From Bacillota bacterium (lineage in GTDB: Bacteria; Bacillota; Clostridia; Peptostreptococcales; Anaerovoracaceae): a stretch of 64,000 nt of DNA. Below, in pieces: positions 44,202-51,260 of this stretch. The notes beneath the pieces were generated by a model, which saw only the letters and a program-made list of their open reading frames with translations, was not told the origin of the DNA and did no database searches. The DNA lies in NCBI GenBank assembly GCA_030526355.1, contig JAUNDC010000002.1:62001-126000 (forward strand). Reading direction: 5' to 3'. Position 1 is the first letter of the stretch, and each line of letters begins with the position of its first letter. The translations under genes and the position numbers were made by a program.

Positions 44202-44231
44202 AAAAAGGGGACGGGACTTGCCGTCCCCTTT
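44202..44231 (-). terminator. Strong intrinsic terminator between aldehyde dehydrogenase and aminotransferase genes
   Basis: AAAGGGGACGG (44204-44214) pairs perfectly with CCGTCCCCTTT (44221-44231) around a 6-base loop, and on the minus strand it is followed by TTTTTA. It leaves only about 26 bases before the aminotransferase start, too few for a separate promoter. Confidence 0.85.
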
Positions 44232-44264
44232 AATAATCAGTTATACGTTATACGAACCGGTATT

Positions 44265-45692
44265 TTATGCATCAACCTTGGCAATTACATCAGCATCGAT
44301 GAAGTCTTCTGCCTTGTCCGGCTTCCAGTTAGGAATCTGTCTTGATACATATGTAAAGTTAAGCAGATCCTTGAATGTTACGTTGTGTGATACACTGTTG
44401 CCGCCCCATGTAGCGCATCCTAATGTCATTGATACAGGGAATCCGCAATCCCATCCGCCTGAGTTAGTTAAGCACTGTGGCTGGTTAACAACGAGCTTTG
44501 TAACTGTTGCAGCCTTAGCGAGCTTATCAACGTCAGCAGGGTCGTTAGTGTGGATACCGCAGCTGTGTCCGTTACCCATGTAGTGTAAGCATCCCAGAAC
44601 CTTTTCGATAGCATCGTCAAGATCCTTAGCCTTCATGATGCCTGATACAGGTGATAATTTTTCTCCTGTGAATGGGTGATCATTACCGAATCCGCCGAAT
44701 TCTTCTGCCATGAGAACCTTAGTGCCTGCCGGAACATCAAGACCTGCGATTTCAGCGATCTTTTCAGCGTTCTGAGCAACGATTGCTCTGTTGAGTACGT
44801 GATCTTCAGGAGTGTTAGGCCACATAGCCTTCTGCAGCTTAGCTTTTTCTTCTGAACCTTCCTTGAAGAGAACTGCACCGTGAGCAGCCATTTCCTTAAC
44901 GAATTCATCATAGCAGTCTTCGAATACTACGATGTTGTTTTCTGTTGAGCATGAAGTAGCGTTATCAAATTTCTTTGACTTAACGATCATTTCAGCTACT
45001 TCTGACATAGGAGTCTTGCCTGTTACGATGGATACGCAGTTACCAACGCCAACGCCGAGAGCAGGAGTTCCGGATGAGTAAGCTGCTTCTACCAGAGCTT
45101 CACCGCCTGTTGCCAGGATGATATCGCACTGCTTCATCATTTCCTGTGAAGTTTCAAGCTTAACCCATTCAGGTGCACATGTCTGTACCAGATCTTCTGG
45201 ATAGCCTAATTTCTTCAGAGTAGCTCTGATTTCATCAACGATAACAACGTTGAGCTTCTTGCACTTAGGGTGAGGTGCCAGGATGATAGCGTTTCTTGTC
45301 TTGAGAGCCATATTAGCCTTAACGATTGGAGTTGCTTCTCCATTTGTTACAGGCATGATGCCGGCAACAACGCCCATTGGCTTAGCCCATTTCTGCATTC
45401 CTGTTTCTTTGTTGTCTTCGATAAGATCAACTGATTTTTCGTTTTTCATCTGGAGATATGAACCCCAAACCTTACCATAGATCTTGGCAACCTTATCTTC
45501 AGCAATACCCATGCCTGATTCTTCAACCAGCATTTCAGCGAACTTCTTAACTTTATCAGCCTTTGTAAGGTTGTAAGTTACTGCTGCTGTAATAAGGTCA
45601 ACATCTTCCTGTGTAAATTTTGCCGCTACTTCCTGAGCCTTTCTTGCTTTTTCAACTAATTCTGCAACATATTCTTTTGCTGTCTGTGCCAT
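44265..45692 (-). CDS. CoA-acylating aldehyde dehydrogenase
   Basis: A 475-residue aldehyde dehydrogenase of the acylating (AdhE N-domain/EutE/SauS-like) type. The catalytic Cys248 is in FDNATSCSTEN; the glycine-rich LATGGEALVEAAYSSG and GVGVGN segments bind the cofactor. There is no fused alcohol dehydrogenase domain. It would oxidise an aldehyde with NAD and CoA to an acyl-CoA, most simply the semialdehyde made by the aminotransferase downstream. The ATG at 45692 follows AAAGGAGGAC; an earlier ATG would start inside the promoter region. A sigma-54 promoter lies about 85 bases upstream. Confidence 0.87.
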   Translation of the reverse strand: MAQTAKEYVAELVEKARKAQEVAAKFTQEDVDLITAAVTYNLTKADKVKKFAEMLVEESGMGIAEDKVAKIYGKVWGSYLQMKNEKSVDLIEDNKETGMQKWAKPMGVVAGIMPVTNGEATPIVKANMALKTRNAIILAPHPKCKKLNVVIVDEIRATLKKLGYPEDLVQTCAPEWVKLETSQEMMKQCDIILATGGEALVEAAYSSGTPALGVGVGNCVSIVTGKTPMSEVAEMIVKSKKFDNATSCSTENNIVVFEDCYDEFVKEMAAHGAVLFKEGSEEKAKLQKAMWPNTPEDHVLNRAIVAQNAEKIAEIAGLDVPAGTKVLMAEEFGGFGNDHPFTGEKLSPVSGIMKAKDLDDAIEKVLGCLHYMGNGHSCGIHTNDPADVDKLAKAATVTKLVVNQPQCLTNSGGWDCGFPVSMTLGCATWGGNSVSHNVTFKDLLNFTYVSRQIPNWKPDKAEDFIDADVIAKVDA

Positions 45693-45777
45693 TTTTAAAG
45701 TCCTCCTTTTATCTTTAAAAAAATAACAATATTTATCTTGATTGTGTCTGGTGCCCTTCGACACCACTTATATATTA

Positions 45778-45794
45778 AGCAACAGCCATGCCAA
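45778..45794 (-). promoter_or_regulatory. Sigma-54 promoter of the aldehyde dehydrogenase gene
   Basis: On the minus strand the sequence reads TTGGCATGGCTGTTGCT, with the invariant GG and GC separated by exactly 10 bases (-24/-12). It matches TGGCAC-N5-TTGC with a single difference and lies upstream of the dehydrogenase, downstream of the activator gene and its dyads. Confidence 0.88.
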
Positions 45795-45949
45795 ATCTTG
45801 AAATTGTAAGAAAATTAAATCAAATAAAAACATGATCCCTTGGGAATAACTATAGATGTTGAAATTATGCGGTTTTTAGGGCAAACATATGGTTATAATA
45901 ATGTATACAAAGTGCAAATATAATATTTCAGCAAAACGAAAATGAACGT

Positions 45950-45987
45950 AAAAAAACAAGAGTGATACAGAAATGAATCGCTCTTGT
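45950..45987 (-). terminator. Intrinsic terminator of the activator gene, containing an activator site
   Basis: On the minus strand ACAAGAGCGAT pairs with ATCACTCTTGT (one G-U) and is followed by seven T (plus 45950-45956). The stem's inner part and loop are the first 18-bp dyad (45963-45980). Confidence 0.8.
45963..45980. promoter_or_regulatory. Upstream activator site copy 1
   Basis: TGATACAGAAATGAATCG, an imperfect dyad TGATACA-N4-TGAATCG. About 180 bases upstream of the sigma-54 promoter, a usual enhancer distance. Confidence 0.75.
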
Positions 45988-46042
45988 CCTTCGTTTACAA
46001 CATGCTTAAAAAAGAATTGTGAAATAGTAGCTTTTTTCAATG

Positions 46043-46060
46043 CGATACAGAAATGAATCG
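46043..46060. promoter_or_regulatory. Upstream activator site copy 2
   Basis: CGATACAGAAATGAATCG, identical to copy 1 except for the first base. Nineteen bases from the start of copy 3, nearly two helical turns, so two dimers could bind side by side. Confidence 0.75.
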
Positions 46061-46061
46061 G

Positions 46062-46079
46062 TGATACAGAAATGAATCA
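46062..46079. promoter_or_regulatory. Upstream activator site copy 3
   Basis: TGATACAGAAATGAATCA; its last three bases are the stop codon (minus TGA) of the activator gene. Confidence 0.75.
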
Positions 46080-47462
46080 CATATTTCCCTCGGATAAACC
46101 GTATTTATGAAGCTTGCGCACGACCGTAGGCTGACTGACATTCAGCACCTTGGCGATGGCTCGTGTTGATTTGCAGTTGTTCATTGCTCTCTGGAGTATC
46201 TCCTTTTCTGCCTTTTCAAGTGCTGCCGTAAGAGACAGCTCAACATTGGTATTGGCGTTTGTTTCTGCCTCCTGTTTGATGAATATAGGTATATTGTCTT
46301 CTGTTATTATATTATCGCTGGTGGTTATTGTAAGCCTTTCTATTATATTCTGCAGCTCTCTGATATTGCCCGGCCATGGGTATTTAAGCAGTACTGCAAG
46401 GGCATCCGAGCTGAATATCTTGTCTTCACGCAGATTGTCGTTGCACTTCTGGAGATTGCTTTGGATAAGCGGGAGTATATCCTCAGGTCTGTCCCTGAGA
46501 GGAGGAACGCTTATAGGAACGACGTTGAGTCTGTAATATAGGTCTTCACGGAATTTGCCCTGTTTTACCAGTGACATCAGATCCTTGTTTGTAGCTGATA
46601 CAATACGTACATCTATAGGAATAGCCTTTACTCCTCCTACCGGTGTTATTTCACGTTCCTGAATTGCTCTTAGCAGCTTGACTTGCAGGTTAAGCGGAAG
46701 CTCTGATATTTCATCGAGGAAAATCGTTCCCTTCTGTGCTGCTTCAAACAGACCGCGTTTGCCATCGGAACGTGATCCTGTGAAGGCTCCGGGAACATAT
46801 CCAAAAAGCTCGGATTCAATAAGATTTTCTGGTATGGCTCCGCAGTTTACGGTGATGAATGGTCCCTTGAATCTGTTGCCTTCTTCATGAAGCAGTTTGG
46901 CTATAAGTCCTTTGCCGACACCTGACTCTCCGGTAATAAGCACAGTGGAGTTGACTGTGGCCAGACGCTTGGTGAGGGACATTACATTTCGCATGGCAAC
47001 ACTGTTGGCAATTATACCGCTGCCTGTAAAGTCGGTGTTTTCCATGTCGCCAAGTCCTATCATCGAGCCGGGTACTGATTCGGGCTGCCGTTTGAGGTTG
47101 CTCAGAGTTGTTATATCTCGTGATGTTGTGATAATCAGAGATATTTCACCCTCGCTGTCGAACAGAGGTGTTCCTGTGGTGAGAAGGCGTTTGCCGAGCT
47201 TGTTTTCATGTATTATGGTTATGTCTCTTTTTTCCTCCATTACACGTTTTGTTACCGATGGCGTGAAAATACCCGATCTTTCAAGCTCATCAACGTGCTT
47301 GCCTTCTATGTCATATGAGTTCACTTTGTAAAGCTCTTCGCAGGCATTGTTGCACCAGAGACATATTCCTTTCCTGTCATCGATAAAGACAGCATCACTT
47401 ATGCTGTCAAGTATAGGAAGCAGCTCATCTATACCTATGCTGCCATTAAGTTTATCCAACAT
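46077..47462 (-). CDS. Sigma-54-dependent transcriptional activator with PAS domain
   Basis: A 461-residue enhancer-binding protein. An N-terminal PAS domain (about 8-118) is the likely sensor; the AAA+ domain (about 145-380) has Walker A GESGVGKG near 178-185 and the sigma-54 contact loop GAFTGS at 225-230; the C-terminal Fis-type helix-turn-helix is at about 425-455 (STRAIAKVLNVSQPTVVRKL). No phosphoacceptor receiver domain is present, so it senses a ligand rather than a kinase. The ATG at 47462 follows AAGGAG. It is encoded upstream of the aldehyde dehydrogenase and aminotransferase genes. An 18-bp dyad like those upstream of the sigma-54 promoter sits at its own promoter. Confidence 0.92.
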   Translation of the reverse strand: MLDKLNGSIGIDELLPILDSISDAVFIDDRKGICLWCNNACEELYKVNSYDIEGKHVDELERSGIFTPSVTKRVMEEKRDITIIHENKLGKRLLTTGTPLFDSEGEISLIITTSRDITTLSNLKRQPESVPGSMIGLGDMENTDFTGSGIIANSVAMRNVMSLTKRLATVNSTVLITGESGVGKGLIAKLLHEEGNRFKGPFITVNCGAIPENLIESELFGYVPGAFTGSRSDGKRGLFEAAQKGTIFLDEISELPLNLQVKLLRAIQEREITPVGGVKAIPIDVRIVSATNKDLMSLVKQGKFREDLYYRLNVVPISVPPLRDRPEDILPLIQSNLQKCNDNLREDKIFSSDALAVLLKYPWPGNIRELQNIIERLTITTSDNIITEDNIPIFIKQEAETNANTNVELSLTAALEKAEKEILQRAMNNCKSTRAIAKVLNVSQPTVVRKLHKYGLSEGNM

Positions 47463-47492
47463 GATATTTCTCCTTCCCGGAATCATAACTTA

Positions 47493-47521
47493 ATTATACT
47501 TTCTGCAAAATCAGTTGACAA
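47493..47521 (-). promoter_or_regulatory. Sigma-A promoter of the activator gene
   Basis: On the minus strand TTGTCA (plus 47516-47521), 17 bases, TATAAT (plus 47493-47498), 31 bases before the start codon. Confidence 0.75.
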
Positions 47522-47527
47522 GAAAAT

Positions 47528-47545
47528 TGATACAAAAATGTATCG
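47528..47545. promoter_or_regulatory. Fourth copy of the activator dyad, at the activator's own promoter
   Basis: TGATACAAAAATGTATCG, a more symmetric version of the 18-bp site upstream of the sigma-54 promoter, ending 6 bases upstream of the activator's -35 box. It also lies 32 bases upstream of the divergent trxA -35 box. Confidence 0.7.
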
Positions 47546-47576
47546 TTATAATAAGTAATAAAAAGTAAAATTTACC

Positions 47577-47604
47577 TTGACAGTCCACTTTAAACGTGTA
47601 CAAT
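47577..47604 (+). promoter_or_regulatory. Sigma-A promoter of trxA
   Basis: TTGACA (47577-47582), 16 bases, TACAAT (47599-47604). Leaves an untranslated leader of about 80 bases. Confidence 0.65.
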
Positions 47605-47689
47605 TGTATATAAGATGAAATGATTTTGCTGACGCATGTAATTATACCTGAATAAATGGGTATAATAATGTAAAAGAAAAGAGGTTGAC

Positions 47690-48001
47690 ATGGAAATATT
47701 AAAGGTAACAAGTGCTGATTTTGAAAAACAGGTTCTGGAATCGAAGGTTCCTGTGCTGGTGGATTTCTGGGCGACATGGTGCGGACCATGCAGGATGCAG
47801 GCTCCGGTACTGGATGAGCTGGCTGCGGAATATGATACTATCAGGATTGCCAAGCTGAATATAGATGAAGAACAGGCGATGGCGATAAAATATAATGTAA
47901 GCAGTATACCGACATTGATGCTGTTCAAGGATGGAAAGCCGGTACAGACCCTTGTAGGTCTTCGTTCAAAGAATGAACTGGTGAATGCTCTGGGACTGTA
48001 A
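47690..48001 (+). CDS. trxA: Thioredoxin
   Basis: A 103-residue thioredoxin with the active site [10 protein letters not shown] near residue 30, the cis-Pro in [16 protein letters not shown], and normal family length without a signal peptide. It reduces protein disulfides in the cytoplasm. RBS AAAGAGG. It stands alone between the activator gene, which is divergent, and the infC operon promoter. Confidence 0.93.
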   Translation: MEILKVTSADFEKQVLESKVPVLVDFWATWCGPCRMQAPVLDELAAEYDTIRIAKLNIDEEQAMAIKYNVSSIPTLMLFKDGKPVQTLVGLRSKNELVNALGL

Positions 48002-48013
48002 ATAATTTTGTGC

Positions 48014-48042
48014 TTGCATTATATCCGGAATCATGGTATATT
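48014..48042 (+). promoter_or_regulatory. Promoter of the infC-rpmI-rplT operon
   Basis: TTGCAT (48014-48019), 17 bases, TATATT (48037-48042), placing transcription start near 48050 just before the structured leader. Confidence 0.6.
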
Positions 48043-48049
48043 ATTCGAG

Positions 48050-48195
48050 GTAGTTAAGTAGAAGTTATCCGCTTCTCACCTTGGTGGCGAAGGCTGCCGG
48101 GTAAATATTCAGCGTTTGACATACCGGTTTTAACAACGGGGTCAGTCATGATGTTTACGGAGAATAGGAGCGGATATCGTTATTCGCTCTTTTTT
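48050..48195 (+). ncRNA. Ribosomal protein L20-type leader (attenuator of infC-rpmI-rplT)
   Basis: TATCCGCT (48066-48073) is perfectly complementary to AGCGGATA (48169-48176). The latter is also the left arm of an intrinsic terminator GAGCGGATA/TATTCGCTC (48168-48176, 48181-48189) followed by TTTTTT. The two pairings exclude each other, giving an antiterminator/terminator switch. The opening hairpin AGAAG-GCTTCT with TCACC is like known Bacillota L20 leaders, in which excess L20 promotes termination. Confidence 0.8.
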
Positions 48196-48267
48196 AATGC
48201 GCAGGAGATATCCAATGAGGTATCACTCCGCTGATATGCGAAGACACTTAAATGGAGGTGTAAGAAA

Positions 48268-48783
48268 ATTAGCAAGGAAGCTATGATCAACGAAGAAATT
48301 CGTGCGAAGGAACTGAGAGTAATAAGTACGGACGGCGAACAGCTGGGGATCATGAGCAGAGACGAAGCTCTGGCTCTGTCCGAGGAAAAAAAGCTGGATC
48401 TGGTATGTATAGCGCCTAAGGCAAATCCGCCGGTGTGTAAGATACTTGATTACGGCAAGTACAAATATGAGCTCCAGAAAAAAGAAAAGGAAGCCAGAAA
48501 AAAACAGAAGACAACTCAGGTGAAGGAAATAAGACTGTCAACATTTATCGAAGATCATGATATCATGGTTAAGGCAAAAACAGGTTCCAAATTCCTGAAG
48601 GATGGCGATAAGCTTAAAGTCAGTCTCAGATTCAGAGGAAGAGAGAAGGATTATGTTGCCAGAGGAATGGAAGTAATGAACAAGTTTGCCGAAGCCGTTT
48701 CCGATGTAGGTGATATCGATAAGAAGCCGAACTTCGAAGGCAGAAGCCTTACGATGATTCTTACGCCCAAAAATGACAGATAA
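48268..48783 (+). CDS. infC: Translation initiation factor IF-3 (ATT start codon)
   Basis: A 171-residue IF-3 with the N-terminal domain (INEEIRAKELRVIS), the PPVCKILDYGKYKYE linker and the C-terminal domain ending LTPKND. GGAGGTG at 48254-48260 is correctly spaced, 7 bases, from an ATT at 48268, while the ATG at 48283 is 22 bases away and lacks its own site. The AUU start is the conserved device for IF-3 autoregulation, because IF-3 discriminates against non-AUG starts. First gene of the L35/L20 operon. Confidence 0.92.
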   Translation: MSKEAMINEEIRAKELRVISTDGEQLGIMSRDEALALSEEKKLDLVCIAPKANPPVCKILDYGKYKYELQKKEKEARKKQKTTQVKEIRLSTFIEDHDIMVKAKTGSKFLKDGDKLKVSLRFRGREKDYVARGMEVMNKFAEAVSDVGDIDKKPNFEGRSLTMILTPKNDR

Positions 48784-48820
48784 GCTTAAAATATAATTTT
48801 ACAGGAGGAGAAAATACACC

Positions 48821-49021
48821 ATGGCAAAGAACAAGATGAAGTCTCACAGAGGCGCATGCAAAAGATTCAAGATAACAGGTTCAGGAAAAGTAAAGAGAAA
48901 TAAAGCATACAAGAGCCATATCCTTACTAAGAAGAGCCAGAAGAGAAAGAGAGGCCTGAGAAAGGCTACAACATTAACCAGCGCAGATCTTAAGAGAATC
49001 AAAGCGGTATTAAGCAAGTAA
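48821..49021 (+). CDS. rpmI: 50S ribosomal protein L35
   Basis: A 66-residue, highly basic protein with the L35 pattern [13 protein letters not shown] and [29 protein letters not shown]. Lies between infC and rplT in the conserved operon. Confidence 0.95.
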   Translation: MAKNKMKSHRGACKRFKITGSGKVKRNKAYKSHILTKKSQKRKRGLRKATTLTSADLKRIKAVLSK

Positions 49022-49033
49022 GGAGGAAGTAAA

Positions 49034-49387
49034 ATGGCAAGAGTAAAAAAAGGTTTAAATGCACATAAGAGACATAAAAAAGTATTAAAGATGGCAAAGG
49101 GCTTCTACGGCTCTAAGAGCAAGACTTACAGAGCTGCCAAGCCTGCAACTATGAGAGCTCTCAGATCAGCTTATGCTGGAAGAAAGCTCAAGAAAAGAGA
49201 TTTCAGAAAGCTCTGGATTGCCAGAATCAACGCTGCTGCAAGAATGAACGGCATTTCATACAGCAGACTGATGGATGGTCTTAAGAAGTCAAATATCGAA
49301 ATCAACAGAAAGATGCTTTCAGAAATGGCTATACATGATCCAGCAGGATTCGCTCAGCTTTGCGAAACTGCCAAGAAAGCTATTTAA
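49034..49387 (+). CDS. rplT: 50S ribosomal protein L20
   Basis: A 117-residue basic protein with L20 motifs [18 protein letters not shown] and [15 protein letters not shown]20 binds 23S rRNA and, through the leader upstream of infC, represses its own operon. RBS AAGGAGG; followed by a strong terminator. Confidence 0.95.
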   Translation: MARVKKGLNAHKRHKKVLKMAKGFYGSKSKTYRAAKPATMRALRSAYAGRKLKKRDFRKLWIARINAAARMNGISYSRLMDGLKKSNIEINRKMLSEMAIHDPAGFAQLCETAKKAI

Positions 49388-49404
49388 TTCAATTGATTAA
49401 AACG

Positions 49405-49449
49405 AAGAACGGTATCATCGGATAATCTGATGGCACCGTTCTTTTTTTT
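49405..49449 (+). terminator. Terminator of the infC operon
   Basis: AAGAACGGT (49405-49413) pairs perfectly with ACCGTTCTT (49435-49443), with inner ATCATC/GATGG pairing, followed by a run of T. Confidence 0.88.
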
Positions 49450-49469
49450 CGTAAACCGGCTGTGTTTTT

Positions 49470-49502
49470 ATGACAAATTCCGCCCGGCAAACAGGCTATA
49501 AT
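49470..49502 (+). promoter_or_regulatory. Possible Spo0A-type promoter of spoIIGA-sigE
   Basis: ATGACA (49470-49475) and TATAAT (49497-49502) are separated by 21 bases, too far for ordinary sigma-A but like the 22-base spacing of the Spo0A-activated spoIIG promoter. TGACAAA (49471-49477) differs in one base from the 0A box TGNCGAA. Confidence 0.4.
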
Positions 49503-49576
49503 CATAATTGCCCTGAACACATAAATATATACATGCTTTGATAACTGAGATAAGGGCGGGAAGGTGGTAATGGCGG

Positions 49577-50410
49577 GTGATCGTATATGGAGAACTGCTT
49601 TTTTTTGAAAATGCTGTCACGGGATATGTGCTGCTGTATTTAACCGGATGCCTGCTGCACCATGTCATCCGGGGAGCAGGCGGCTGGCTGAGACTGGCAG
49701 CAGGCGGGATATGCTGTGGTCTGTTTTCGATGGTGATTTTTCTCCAGATAAAGATGCCGGTTACTGTGCTGATGGAAATTGCATTTTCATTAGTGGTGTG
49801 TATTATTGCTTTCGGAAGAGCAAAGCTTCATATCAAAGCCGCAGTGTTCATCGGCATTACATACTTTATGGGCGGCGTTACCATGGGACTGCTGCTTGCA
49901 ACAGGCAATACGGGAATATACGCTGCTTCAGGTATATATACAGGTGATATGAAGGCTGCGGTGCTGGCGGTATTTACGGCGGTCTTTTTTGCTGCTGCAA
50001 AACAGCTGATCAGGGTATTTTACAAAGCGAAATTTTATAATGAGCATAATTTCAGTGTGGTGATAATGGTGGGTGAATCCAGGGCAGAGGCGGAGGCGTT
50101 TCTTGATACGGGAAATTGTCTCAAGGATCCCGTGTCGGGCAGCCCGGCTGCTGTAGCTGATGAGATTCTGTGGGAGCGCATGGAATCTGCCGGAATGATC
50201 ATGCAGGAAAGGTTCTGCGTCATTCCATATGAAACCGTGGATTCCTCAGGCGTGATGGCGGCTGTCAGGGTGGACTGCATAACTATAGGGGAAAGGTGTA
50301 TAAGAAACTGCATAATAGCAAGGGGCGGTGCAGGCAATGATTTTAAAATGACGGGAAAAGCGGGCTGTGAGCTGCTGCTTTCCAGATATATGGCGGAAAC
50401 GGGAGTATGA
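49577..50410 (+). CDS. spoIIGA: Sporulation sigma-E factor processing peptidase SpoIIGA
   Basis: A 277-residue protein with five N-terminal membrane helices (about 10-150) and a C-terminal aspartic-protease domain with [16 protein letters not shown] near residue 170-185. SpoIIGA sits in the sporulation septum and, after a signal from the forespore, cuts the pro-sequence from pro-sigma-E. The start is probably the GTG at 49577 behind AAGGTGG. The stop is 13 bases before sigE, the standard order. Confidence 0.88.
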   Translation: MIVYGELLFFENAVTGYVLLYLTGCLLHHVIRGAGGWLRLAAGGICCGLFSMVIFLQIKMPVTVLMEIAFSLVVCIIAFGRAKLHIKAAVFIGITYFMGGVTMGLLLATGNTGIYAASGIYTGDMKAAVLAVFTAVFFAAAKQLIRVFYKAKFYNEHNFSVVIMVGESRAEAEAFLDTGNCLKDPVSGSPAAVADEILWERMESAGMIMQERFCVIPYETVDSSGVMAAVRVDCITIGERCIRNCIIARGGAGNDFKMTGKAGCELLLSRYMAETGV

Positions 50411-50423
50411 AAGGAGAAGGGAT

Positions 50424-51122
50424 ATGTTCAGAAGGCTTATAATGAAGCTGAAAGCGCTGTTTGGCGAAAGAAACAGGATGTTTTATATAGGGGGAAGTGA
50501 TACATTGCCTCCGCCTCTTACAGCTGAAGCAGAACATCGCGCAATAACAGGGTTTATGGCGGGAAGCAAAAAGGACAGAGACCTGCTGATTGAACATAAT
50601 CTCAGGCTTGTGGTATATATTGCCAAGAAATTTGAAAGTGCCGGTGTAAATGTGGAGGATCTGATTTCCATAGGAACCATAGGTCTTATTAAAGCTGTGA
50701 ATACCTTTAAGATTGAAAAGAACATAAAACTGGCTACATATGCCTCCAGATGCATCGAAAATGAGATTCTGATGTATCTCAGGAGGAGCAGCAGAATAAA
50801 AGGGGAGGTGTCTCTTGACGAGCCGCTGAACGTTGACTGGGACGGAAATGAGCTGCTTCTTTCTGACATTCTGGGAACGGAAAACGATGAAGTATACGTC
50901 CATCTCGAAGAAGAGGTCAACAGGAAGCTGCTGTGTTATGCTATGAATAAACTTTCATGCAGGGAAAGGGAAATCGTTGAAATGAGGTTCGGGCTTGCAG
51001 GAGGAAGAGAGCTTACACAGAAAGAGGTGGCTGACAGAATGGGTATATCACAATCTTATATTTCAAGACTGGAGAAAAAGATTATCGGGAGGCTGCAAAA
51101 AGAAATAAAAAAACTGGGATAA
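50424..51122 (+). CDS. sigE: Sporulation sigma factor sigma-E (pro-protein)
   Basis: A 232-residue sigma-70-family factor. The N-terminal pro-sequence ends around [13 protein letters not shown], matching the SpoIIGA processing region. Region 2 ([52 protein letters not shown]) and region 4 ([20 protein letters not shown]) are intact. It directs early mother-cell gene expression. ATG at 50424 is behind AAAGGAGAAGG; upstream in-frame codons overlap spoIIGA. sigG does not follow directly as it usually does. Confidence 0.94.
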   Translation: MFRRLIMKLKALFGERNRMFYIGGSDTLPPPLTAEAEHRAITGFMAGSKKDRDLLIEHNLRLVVYIAKKFESAGVNVEDLISIGTIGLIKAVNTFKIEKNIKLATYASRCIENEILMYLRRSSRIKGEVSLDEPLNVDWDGNELLLSDILGTENDEVYVHLEEEVNRKLLCYAMNKLSCREREIVEMRFGLAGGRELTQKEVADRMGISQSYISRLEKKIIGRLQKEIKKLG

Positions 51123-51137
51123 AGAACAAAAAGTGGT

Positions 51138-51193
51138 TGAAATGTTGGCATGATTGTTGTATTATAAATCCCATATTGAATAAATATGCTTTA
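51138..51193 (+). promoter_or_regulatory. Promoter and ArgR-like box of the arginine operon
   Basis: TTGAAA (51138-51143), 17 bases, TATTAT (51161-51166). ATTGAATAAATATGCTTT (51176-51193) covers the expected start of transcription and resembles the ARG box CATGAATAAAAATKCAAK, suggesting repression by ArgR/AhrC. Confidence 0.5.
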
Positions 51194-51260
51194 ATTTACA
51201 TAAAGATACAAAACCGTATACGTATTGATTGACGTAACAGACTGAAGAATGGAGGCAGAA

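Noticed and set aside
44265..45692. Aldehyde dehydrogenase as part of an AdhE bifunctional enzyme
   Set aside because: The protein ends after the dehydrogenase domain at 475 residues; no iron-dependent alcohol dehydrogenase domain follows in any frame.
45963..46079. Three near-identical 18-bp repeats as a possible CRISPR array
   Set aside because: The repeats are short, palindromic and unevenly spaced (62 and 1 base gaps), one overlaps a stop codon, and no cas genes are near. They fit activator sites of the adjacent sigma-54 regulator.
48283..48783. infC starting at the ATG at 48283
   Set aside because: The ribosome binding site GGAGGTG is placed for the ATT at 48268, and IF-3 genes conserve a non-AUG start.
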